A DNA stretch of 8,324 nt from Burkholderiales bacterium (GTDB lineage: Bacteria > Pseudomonadota > Gammaproteobacteria > Burkholderiales > Burkholderiaceae_D), in the NCBI GenBank assembly GCA_028868455.1, contig JAGWUK010000104.1, positions 1 through 8,324 of the forward strand, read 5' to 3'. This document shows, piece after piece, positions 1 to 5,798 of this stretch. Within the stretch, counting starts at the first letter, position 1. Each line of letters begins with the position of its first letter. Below the pieces are notes generated by a model, which searched no databases, was not told where the DNA came from, and was given only the letters and a program-made list of their open reading frames with translations. The translations under genes were made by a program, and so were the position numbers.

Positions 1-2
1 GG

Positions 3-36
3 GCGTATTTTTTTGTTAAAAATACGCTTTTTTTTT
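3..36 (+). terminator. Intrinsic terminator of an upstream gene outside the window
   Basis: A perfect 10-bp stem pairs 3-12 (GCGTATTTTT) with 18-27 (AAAAATACGC) around a 5-nt loop. Nine consecutive T follow at 28-36. Stem plus T-run is the standard Rho-independent form and points to transcription arriving on the + strand from a gene left of the window. It insulates the metH control region from read-through. The sequence left of base 1 is not visible, so activity on the minus strand cannot be judged. Confidence 0.85.
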
Positions 37-155
37 CGTTTCAAAAAATGTCAGTGCATCGGATTAAACGAAAATAGGCATAAGAAACCAACCACAATGT
101 CTAAAGACGTATCCGGTCTGCGTGCCATAATCCGGCCCAAGCCCTTGATTTGACG

Positions 156-161
156 TATAAT
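156..161 (+). promoter_or_regulatory. -10 element of the metH promoter
   Basis: TATAAT matches the sigma-70 -10 consensus at all six positions. It would place the transcription start near 168-170, a few bases before the first riboswitch helix, which is where a riboswitch transcript should begin. No good -35 hexamer is seen 16-18 bases upstream (the region around 132-138 is CCGGCCC), and the TG of an extended -10 is not at the correct offset. The TTGATT and TTGACG sequences at 145-155 are too close to serve as -35 elements. The promoter may therefore be weak or need an activator. Confidence 0.6.
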
Positions 162-172
162 TTATCTTTCCC

Positions 173-224
173 TGCGCCGATTTGAGATTCAGATTGCGGG
201 CGCGTAATAAGTGCTGCTAAAAGG
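173..224 (+). promoter_or_regulatory. SAM-II (SAM-alpha) riboswitch aptamer in the metH leader
   Basis: This element should bind S-adenosylmethionine and control metH. Compared from memory with the crystallised SAM-II RNA, blocks match in order. A P1 5' strand GCGCC (174-178) is followed by loop GATTTGA (179-185), then ATTGC (193-197), then the P1 3' strand GGCGC (199-203), TAATAA (205-210) and the hallmark tail GCTAAAAGG (216-224). P1 pairs 174-178 with 199-203, with a possible U-G pair 173/204. A pseudoknot P2 is feasible through C190-G216, A191-U215 and G192-C214, plus U194-A210 and U195-A209. The A-rich tail and the U-rich loop are the parts that form base triples in SAM-II. The position, just after the -10 box and before a SAM-pathway gene, agrees. 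The class is best known from Alphaproteobacteria. No covariance-model search was possible here. Confidence 0.85.
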
Positions 225-234
225 ATGTCGCCCG
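197..234 (+). promoter_or_regulatory. Candidate antiterminator helix in the metH leader
   Basis: Bases 197-202 (CGGGCG) pair perfectly with 229-234 (CGCCCG). The 5' strand overlaps the riboswitch P1 3' strand (199-203), and the 3' strand overlaps the 5' arm of the following terminator (231-237). The helix therefore cannot coexist with either structure, as expected of an antiterminator that forms when SAM is scarce. The pairing is seen directly; the switching role is inferred. Its loop is long (26 nt), which lowers its expected stability. Confidence 0.5.
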
Positions 235-276
235 ATCCGCCAGCATGCATGAGCCGATCGGGTTTTTCGTTTTTTG
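231..276 (+). terminator. Leader terminator (attenuator) before metH
   Basis: CCCGATC (231-237) pairs with GATCGGG (256-262), and G230-U263 can add a wobble pair. The loop is 18 nt. A T-rich run TTTTTCGTTTTTT follows at 263-275. It ends only about 13 bases before the metH ATG and inside the metH transcript, so it cannot simply be the end of another gene. With the SAM-II aptamer directly upstream it forms the expression platform, in which SAM binding favours this hairpin and premature termination. Terminated transcripts would be roughly 100 nt long. Confidence 0.8.
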
Positions 277-288
277 CGAGTAATCATC

Positions 289-3200
289 ATGTCCAACACC
301 CTGCCCGTCTCCGCCACCGAAGCGCGTTTGCGCCAACTCCTGCAACAACGCATCCTGATACTGGACGGCGCGATGGGCACGATGATTCAACGCTATCAAT
401 TGACGGAAGCCGATTATCGCGGTGAGCGCTTCAAGGATTTCACCGGCCCGGAAACCGTGCGCGAGCTGTTCGTCAGAGGCAATAATGAATTGCTGTCGCT
501 GACACGTCCGGATGTGATCGCTGAAATTCACGGCCAATATCTGGCAGCCGGCGCCGACCTGATCGAGACGAATACTTTCGGTGCCACCACGGTCGCGCAA
601 GACGATTACCACATGGCACATCTGGCGTATGAGATGAATGTCGCCTCAGCCAAAATCGCGCGCGCCGCATGCGACCAGTATTCGACACCAGACAAACCGC
701 GCTTCGTCGCTGGCGCGCTTGGCCCGACGCCGAAAACGGCATCGATTTCACCGGACGTGAATGATCCTGCCGCGCGCAACGTCAGTTTCGATCAATTGGT
801 TGCCGCCTATCACGAACAAGTGCGCGGTCTGGTTGATGGCGGCGCCGATGTGCTGCTGGTCGAAACCATTTTCGATACGCTGAACTGTAAAGCAGCGCTG
901 TTTGCGATTGACCAGTATTTTGAAGAAACCGGCAAAACCTTGCCTATCATGATTTCCGGCACCGTCACCGATGCCTCCGGCCGGATTTTGTCGGGTCAGA
1001 CCGTACCGGCATTCTGGAATTCGGTACGTCACGCGAAACCGCTGACGATAGGTCTGAACTGCGCGCTTGGCGCGACATTGATGCGCCCTTATGCAGAAGA
1101 ATTATCGAAAATTGCCGACACCTACGTCTGCATTTATCCAAACGCCGGCTTGCCCAATCCTATGAGCGACACCGGTTTCGACGAGCTGCCTGCCGATACC
1201 TCGGCACTGTTAAAAGAATTTGCCGAAGCTGGTTTCATCAACATTGCCGGTGGTTGCTGCGGCACGACGCCGGCGCATATCAAGGCGATTGCCGATCTGC
1301 TGCAAACCCAGGCGCCGCGCCAGATTCCAACAATTGCTCCAGCCATGCGCCTGTCCGGACTGGAACCGTTCACGATCGATGAACAGTCTTTATTCGTCAA
1401 CGTTGGCGAACGCACCAACGTGACTGGTTCGAAAGCCTTTGCGCGGCTGATCCTGAATGAGCAATACGATGAAGCGTTGACGGTCGCACGTCAGCAGGTC
1501 GAAAACGGCGCGCAGGTCATCGATATCAATATGGATGAAGCGATGCTCGATTCGCAAGCAGCGATGACGCGTTTTTTGAATCTGATTGCGTCTGAACCGG
1601 ATATCGCACGTGTGCCTATCATGATCGATTCGTCGAAATGGACAGTCATCGAAGCGGGTCTGAAATGCGTGCAAGGCAAGGCGATTGTTAATTCGATTTC
1701 GATGAAAGAAGGCGAAGCCGAATTCTTGCGTCAGGCGAAATTGTGCCGTCGTTACGGTGCGGCAGTGATCGTCATGGCCTTTGATGAAAAAGGTCAGGCC
1801 GATACCTATCAGCGCAAGATAGAAATCTGCGAACGCGCTTATCACCTGCTGGTTGATCAGATTCATTTCGATCCGCAAGACATTATTTTCGATCCGAATA
1901 TTTTCGCCGTCGCCACCGGTATCGAAGAGCACAATAATTACGCCGTCGATTTCATCGAGGCGACGCGCTGGATACACAAGCATCTGCCGGGAGCGAAAAT
2001 CAGCGGCGGCGTCTCAAACGTGAGCTTTTCATTCCGCGGCAATGACCCTGCCCGCGAAGCGATTCACACCGTCTTCTTGTATCACGCGATTCAGGCCGGC
2101 ATGACGATGGGTATCGTCAATGCCGGCATGATAGGTGTCTACAGCGAACTCGATGCAGAATTGCGTGAACGTGTCGAAGACGTGGTGTTAAACCGCAGAG
2201 AAGACGCGACCGAACGCATGATCGAATTCGCAGCGACACTCAAAGCTGGCGGCAAAAAAGAAGAGGCGACGCTGGAATGGCGCAACGAGCCGGTGGAAAA
2301 ACGTCTCGCGCATGCGATGGTGCATGGCATTACGCAATGGATCGTCGAAGACACCGAAGAAGCGCGCGCCGCCATCATGGACGCCGGTGGCCGCCCGATT
2401 CAGGTGATCGAAGGACCGCTGATGGATGGCATGAATATCGTCGGCGATTTATTCGGTCAGGGAAAAATGTTCTTGCCGCAAGTCGTCAAATCGGCACGCG
2501 TGATGAAACAGGCCGTGGCGCATTTAGTACCATTTATTGAAGAAGAAAAGAAACGCAGCGGCGACAATAAACCGAAAGGGAAAATCGTCATCGCCACTGT
2601 TAAAGGCGACGTACACGACATCGGTAAAAACATCGTCACCGTGGTCTTGCAGTGTAATAATTTTGAAGTCGTGAACATGGGCGTGATGGTGCCGTGCTCT
2701 GAGATTCTGGCCAAAGCGAAAGCTGAAAACGCCGACATCATCGGCCTGTCCGGCCTGATCACGCCGTCGCTGGAAGAGATGGCTTACGTCGCCAAAGAGA
2801 TGCAGCGCGATCCGCATTTCCGCATGCTGAAGATCCCTTTATTGATCGGCGGCGCGACCACCAGTCGCGCGCATACGGCGGTCAAGATTGCGCCGAATTA
2901 TGAAGGCCCAGTAGTCTATGTGCCGGATGCTTCGCGTTCAGTCTCTGTCGCGCAATCTTTACTGACACCGGAAAGTCGCGAACAATACATTGCCGAACTC
3001 GGCAGCGATTACGACCGCATCCGCACCCAGCATGCGAACAAAAAAACCACGCCATTGCTGACGCTGGCACAAGCGCGTGCAAACAAGATGCAGCTCCGTT
3101 TCGACGGCGCAGCGGCGCCGCGCAAACCAAAATTCATCGGCCGGCGCGTGTTCAAAAACGTCGACCTGGCAACGATCGCGCATTACATAGACTGGGGTCC

Positions 3201-4038
3201 CTTCTTCCAGACCTGGGACCTGGCCGGCCCATTCCCGGCAATTCTGACTGATGCGGTGGTTGGCGAAGCCGCGAGCAAAGTTTACGCTGAAGGTCAGGCA
3301 ATGCTGAAAAAAATCATCGAAGGCCGCTGGCTGACGGCCAATGGCGTGGTCTCGCTGTTGCCTGCCAATACGGTCAACGATGACGACATCGAAATCTATA
3401 CCGATGACACGCGCAGCGAAGTCGCATTCACTTATTACGGTCTGCGCCAGCAAACCGAAAAACCGATCGTCGACGGCGTCCAGAGGCCGAATCAATGCCT
3501 GGCCGATTTCATCGCGCCAAAAGCGTCCGGCATTGCCGACTACATTGGCATGTTTGCCGTGACCGCCGGACTGGGTATAGAAAAATACGAAAAACGGTTT
3601 GAAGATGCGCATGATGATTACAGCAGCATCATGCTGAAATCGCTGGCCGACCGCCTGGCTGAAGCCTTTGCAGAATATCTGCATGAACGTGTGCGCAAAG
3701 ACCTGTGGGGTTATGCCGCGGACGAGTCCCTGAGCAATGCAGAATTGATCCAGGAGACTTATCAAGGTATTCGTCCGGCGCCCGGCTATCCGGCCTGCCC
3801 GGAACACACGGTGAAAACCGCGATGTTCCAGCAAATGCAGTGCGAAGAAATCGACATGCACATCACTGAATCCTGGGCGATGATACCGGGTGCGGCGGTG
3901 TCGGGTTTTTATTTCGCCCATCCGGAATCGAAATATTTCAGCGTCGGTAAAATCGGCACCGATCAGGTCGCCGACATGGCGGCGCGGCGCGGTGCAGCGC
4001 AGGAAGAGGTGGAGCGCTGGCTCGCACCTAACCTGTAA
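289..4038 (+). CDS. metH: Cobalamin-dependent methionine synthase MetH (EC 2.1.1.13)
   Basis: The cytosolic enzyme transfers the methyl group of 5-methyltetrahydrofolate to homocysteine through methylcobalamin, giving methionine. The 1249 residues are close to E. coli MetH (1227) and hold all four modules. The homocysteine-binding barrel (about 15-345) has zinc ligands C258 (in GLNCALGA), C323 and C324 (GGCCGT). The pterin-binding barrel (about 365-630) begins near [13 protein letters not shown]. The cobalamin cap (about 660-757) is followed by the Rossmann domain (about 760-905), with the DVHDIG motif: H776 is the lower cobalt ligand, and D774 and S827 complete the ligand triad. The SAM-dependent reactivation domain (about 915-1249) has [12 protein letters not shown] from R1162. 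The ATG at 289 was chosen over an in-frame TTG at 274 because the TTG overlaps the leader T-run and a weak GAG ribosome site (278-280) suits the ATG. Expression is probably governed by the SAM-II leader. No frameshift or missing key residue was seen. Confidence 0.97.
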   Translation: MSNTLPVSATEARLRQLLQQRILILDGAMGTMIQRYQLTEADYRGERFKDFTGPETVRELFVRGNNELLSLTRPDVIAEIHGQYLAAGADLIETNTFGATTVAQDDYHMAHLAYEMNVASAKIARAACDQYSTPDKPRFVAGALGPTPKTASISPDVNDPAARNVSFDQLVAAYHEQVRGLVDGGADVLLVETIFDTLNCKAALFAIDQYFEETGKTLPIMISGTVTDASGRILSGQTVPAFWNSVRHAKPLTIGLNCALGATLMRPYAEELSKIADTYVCIYPNAGLPNPMSDTGFDELPADTSALLKEFAEAGFINIAGGCCGTTPAHIKAIADLLQTQAPRQIPTIAPAMRLSGLEPFTIDEQSLFVNVGERTNVTGSKAFARLILNEQYDEALTVARQQVENGAQVIDINMDEAMLDSQAAMTRFLNLIASEPDIARVPIMIDSSKWTVIEAGLKCVQGKAIVNSISMKEGEAEFLRQAKLCRRYGAAVIVMAFDEKGQADTYQRKIEICERAYHLLVDQIHFDPQDIIFDPNIFAVATGIEEHNNYAVDFIEATRWIHKHLPGAKISGGVSNVSFSFRGNDPAREAIHTVFLYHAIQAGMTMGIVNAGMIGVYSELDAELRERVEDVVLNRREDATERMIEFAATLKAGGKKEEATLEWRNEPVEKRLAHAMVHGITQWIVEDTEEARAAIMDAGGRPIQVIEGPLMDGMNIVGDLFGQGKMFLPQVVKSARVMKQAVAHLVPFIEEEKKRSGDNKPKGKIVIATVKGDVHDIGKNIVTVVLQCNNFEVVNMGVMVPCSEILAKAKAENADIIGLSGLITPSLEEMAYVAKEMQRDPHFRMLKIPLLIGGATTSRAHTAVKIAPNYEGPVVYVPDASRSVSVAQSLLTPESREQYIAELGSDYDRIRTQHANKKTTPLLTLAQARANKMQLRFDGAAAPRKPKFIGRRVFKNVDLATIAHYIDWGPFFQTWDLAGPFPAILTDAVVGEAASKVYAEGQAMLKKIIEGRWLTANGVVSLLPANTVNDDDIEIYTDDTRSEVAFTYYGLRQQTEKPIVDGVQRPNQCLADFIAPKASGIADYIGMFAVTAGLGIEKYEKRFEDAHDDYSSIMLKSLADRLAEAFAEYLHERVRKDLWGYAADESLSNAELIQETYQGIRPAPGYPACPEHTVKTAMFQQMQCEEIDMHITESWAMIPGAAVSGFYFAHPESKYFSVGKIGTDQVADMAARRGAAQEEVERWLAPNL

Positions 4039-4082
4039 TTCTTTGCTTCGCAGTAAGCGACGTACTGAATCCTGTTCCGGCA

Positions 4083-4119
4083 AGGCGAGGCATTCTTCGG
4101 TGCAAAGAATGCCTCGCCT
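4083..4119. repeat. Perfect 15-bp inverted repeat downstream of metH
   Basis: Bases 4083-4097 (AGGCGAGGCATTCTT) are the exact reverse complement of 4105-4119, with a 7-nt spacer. It begins 45 bases after the metH stop. There is no T-run on either side in either orientation, so it is not a classical intrinsic terminator. It could be a 3'-end-protecting hairpin on the metH mRNA, a Rho-linked end, or one copy of a REP-like repeat. The metH-proximal bases 4039-4046 (TTCTTTGC) can also pair with 4102-4109, giving an alternative fold. Confidence 0.7.
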
Positions 4120-4231
4120 CGCGTGGGAAATCCGTTACGCCGGCGGGCGCCATGTTGACTGAATTCCCGACAACATCATAGCGACGAAGGCAGTGCAAAT
4201 CCTGCGACGACATGCCATAACATCGTCAGAA

Positions 4232-4244
4232 CGGATAGTATCCG
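4232..4244. repeat. Short palindrome, possible operator
   Basis: CGGATA (4232-4237), a single G, then TATCCG (4239-4244) form a perfect dyad of 13 bases. It lies about 30 bases upstream of a weak promoter candidate for the downstream gene. The symmetry and size would suit a dimeric repressor or activator, but no known regulator site was recognised, and a dyad this short could arise by chance. Confidence 0.25.
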
Positions 4245-4270
4245 CTCTAAATAGCCTCTCATCCAGGCGC

Positions 4271-4298
4271 TTGTTGGTGCTTATTGCAGAAATATATA
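4271..4298 (+). promoter_or_regulatory. Weak sigma-70 promoter candidate upstream of the binding-protein gene
   Basis: TTGTTG (4271-4276) and TATATA (4293-4298) are separated by 16 bases, giving four of six matches at -35 and five of six at -10. If used, the 5' leader of the binding-protein gene would be about 320 nt. A second candidate closer to the gene is TTCACG (4469-4474) with TACTAT (4492-4497), 17 bases apart. Neither stands out strongly. Confidence 0.3.
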
Positions 4299-4342
4299 CC
4301 CCTCCCCAGTATTTTAAATTGCGCAGTTATTTCGCTGACTAT

Positions 4343-4393
4343 AGGCGAAAATTACCGCATACTCCCCTGAAAATTGATTTTCCAAGGCGAAAA
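4343..4393 (+). repeat. 9-bp direct repeat AGGCGAAAA, two copies
   Basis: AGGCGAAAA occurs at 4343-4351 and again at 4385-4393, 42 bases apart, about four helical turns, which would put both on the same face of the DNA. The first copy can also pair as GCGAAA (4345-4350) with TTTCGC (4330-4335) in a small hairpin. The pair may be binding sites for one regulator upstream of the binding-protein gene, but it may also be chance. Confidence 0.25.
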
Positions 4394-4614
4394 CCAGGAT
4401 ACGCAAATGTGCAATTTTTTTCTGGTGTGCCAAATTGAATACCGCACTGGCAGGGCTGACACAAACTATTCACGGCAAAATTTCCTGGGTGTACTATTGG
4501 CTTTGCGGATCGCCATGGCGCGGCAAAGACAAACAAGGCCGATGCCAACGCGCCCGCATGTCCTCCGAGTTGCCATTGCTCCCGGCGATGGATTCGGCAG
4601 TTGGCTGTATGCGT

Positions 4615-4623
4615 GGAAAGAGA
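4615..4623 (+). promoter_or_regulatory. Ribosome binding site that sets the start of the binding-protein gene
   Basis: The purine run GGAAAGAGA lies directly before two tandem ATG codons at 4624 and 4627. The GGA core is 6 and 9 bases from them, both workable. Earlier in-frame starts (TTG at 4435, ATG at 4558) have no such site, and their added residues do not look like protein. This supports the start just before the signal peptide. Confidence 0.6.
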
Positions 4624-5718
4624 ATGATGAAACGTTCCTGGAAACACTTTTGCAGCATCGTTTTGACGCTCGGACTGGTCGTCACCAGCGGCGGCGCATG
4701 GCCGACTGACGAGCAGCTTCCAACGACCACAGGCACCGTCGCCAACTGGGACGGCCCGACCGCAGGTCCGCTCAAACAACGCGGTAAAAAAGTCACCTTC
4801 ATCATGCAGGATGCGCGCAACGGTGGCATCTCTTCGGCGTATCGCGGATTCTATCTGGCCGCGATTGAACTGGGCTGGACGCTGAATGTCGTCGACGCCA
4901 GAAACAGCATCGCTGCCGTGCGCACCTTGATGAGTCAGGCCATCACGCAACAACAGGATGCGATCATTTTTGGCGGCATAGAATTCGATGATAATTACCG
5001 TGATTTAAGCGCGCTGGCACGGCAAAAAAACATCATTCTGGCCGGCTGGCATGCGGCGGCAAAACCGGGGCCGTCCGGCAATTTATTCACCAATATTACG
5101 ACGCCTTTTGAAGACGTCGGCAAGCTGGCTGCCGAGTTCGTCATCAACAACAGCCGGGGTGATGTCGGTGTGATTATTCTGAATGACGAGCGCTTTGCGA
5201 TAGCCAACGCAAAAACCGCCGTCATGGCAAACGTGCTGCGACACTGCGCGCGCTGCTCCGTACTGGCCATCGAAAATATACAGATCGACACCGCCAATGA
5301 CGCGATGCCGGGCGCCGTGCTGCGCTGGAACCGCCTGTATGGCAAACGATGGACGCACACGCTGGCGATTAACGATGCCTATTTCGATGCGATCAATGTG
5401 CCACTGATGCGTGCCGGCAGAAAAGACGTTGAGAACATTTCGGCGGGCGATGGTTCATATACAGCTCTCAGCCGCATCAAATCCGGCTTGTCGCAGCAAG
5501 TTGCCACGGTGGCCGAACCTTTCGGGCTGCAAGGCTGGCAACTCGCTGATGAACTCAATCGCGCCTTTTCCGGCTGGCCACCGAGCGGCTATATCAGCAA
5601 GCCCATCGTCATTACCAGTCCGTTGATGCGACAACTCAGGGGCGGCGACATCGATTCGACGCTGAATTACAAAGAAAATTATTCGGCAATCTGGTCCGGA
5701 CAAAAAATGCCGAAGTAG
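4624..5718 (+). CDS. Periplasmic substrate-binding protein, RbsB-like type 1 fold (ligand unknown)
   Basis: The 364-residue product resembles the periplasmic sugar-binding proteins of ABC transporters (Peripla_BP_4/RbsB group). A signal peptide is clear: positively charged MMKRSWK, a hydrophobic stretch about 9-20, and a plausible cut after A25 (SGGA). It has no lipobox. The fold begins near KKVTFIMQD (about 55-64). It then shows the family pattern of a GFYLAAIELGW helix, a D-containing strand, and QAITQQQDAIIFGG. Later come the hinge-side GDGSYTALSRIKSG and the closing GLQGWQLADELNRAFSG. A CARC pair (C208, C211) could form a disulfide or bind metal. No permease, ATPase or sensor kinase gene lies beside it, so the protein may serve a transporter encoded elsewhere or act as a sensor's ligand-binding partner. 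The ATG at 4627 is an alternative start. Gene end faces the end of putA. Confidence 0.8.
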   Translation: MMKRSWKHFCSIVLTLGLVVTSGGAWPTDEQLPTTTGTVANWDGPTAGPLKQRGKKVTFIMQDARNGGISSAYRGFYLAAIELGWTLNVVDARNSIAAVRTLMSQAITQQQDAIIFGGIEFDDNYRDLSALARQKNIILAGWHAAAKPGPSGNLFTNITTPFEDVGKLAAEFVINNSRGDVGVIILNDERFAIANAKTAVMANVLRHCARCSVLAIENIQIDTANDAMPGAVLRWNRLYGKRWTHTLAINDAYFDAINVPLMRAGRKDVENISAGDGSYTALSRIKSGLSQQVATVAEPFGLQGWQLADELNRAFSGWPPSGYISKPIVITSPLMRQLRGGDIDSTLNYKENYSAIWSGQKMPK

Positions 5719-5733
5719 TGCCGGCGAAGCGAC

Positions 5734-5768
5734 AAAAAGCCTGCGACACGTTGCATGCCGCAGGCTTT
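5734..5768 (-). terminator. Intrinsic terminator between convergent genes, strongest for putA
   Basis: A 10-bp stem pairs 5736-5745 (AAAGCCTGCG) with 5759-5768 (CGCAGGCTTT) around a 13-nt loop. Read on the minus strand, the GC-rich core (5759-5765 with 5739-5745) is followed by five T (complement of 5738-5734), a good terminator for putA. On the + strand the core is followed only by TTTGCTT, so it may also stop the binding-protein transcript but less well. It lies in the 80-bp gap between the two stop codons. Confidence 0.8.
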
Positions 5769-5798
5769 GCTTACCCAGTATTTCAGATGCAAACCGGC

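Larger units (their letters stand above)
4039..4623. other. Intergenic region of 585 bases with no convincing gene
   Basis: Short open frames exist here on both strands, but none has a credible ribosome site with protein-like composition. Visible structure comprises a perfect 15-bp inverted repeat at 4083-4119, a 13-bp palindrome at 4232-4244, a 9-bp direct repeat (4343-4351 and 4385-4393), and AT-rich stretches around 4290-4440 with weak promoter-like hexamers. The region is long for a simple gap between two same-strand genes, so it probably includes the promoter and control sites of the downstream binding-protein gene. No tRNA, known riboswitch or insertion-sequence end was recognised. Confidence 0.6.

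Noticed and set aside
97..153. An 18-codon frame (MSKDVSGLRAII...) that could be a leader peptide for metH.
   Set aside because: It lies upstream of the likely transcription start, lacks a ribosome site, and is not rich in Met codons.
165..288. Cobalamin or SAH riboswitch as explanation of the metH leader.
   Set aside because: No B12-box sequence was found, the leader is too short for a cobalamin riboswitch, and the SAH core (GAGGAGCGCUGC with a matching CAGGCUCG) is absent. SAM-II blocks match in order instead.
225..425. A 66-codon + strand open frame starting at the ATG right after AAAAGG in the metH leader.
   Set aside because: The purine run touches the ATG with no spacing, the frame crosses the leader terminator and then overlaps metH in another frame, and the product shows no protein-like pattern. 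The AAAAGG is explained as the SAM-II tail.
2959..4083. A 374-codon minus strand frame opposite the end of metH.
   Set aside because: It is a shadow of the metH codon pattern; the + strand shows clear conserved MetH motifs throughout.
4193..4438. An 81-codon + strand frame in the gap after metH.
   Set aside because: The start is a GTG with no good ribosome site, composition is not protein-like, and no family is recognisable.
4435..4623. In-frame upstream extension of the binding-protein gene, from TTG 4435 or ATG 4558.
   Set aside because: It would bury the signal peptide 22 to 63 residues inside the protein, has no ribosome site, and its translation looks like non-coding sequence.
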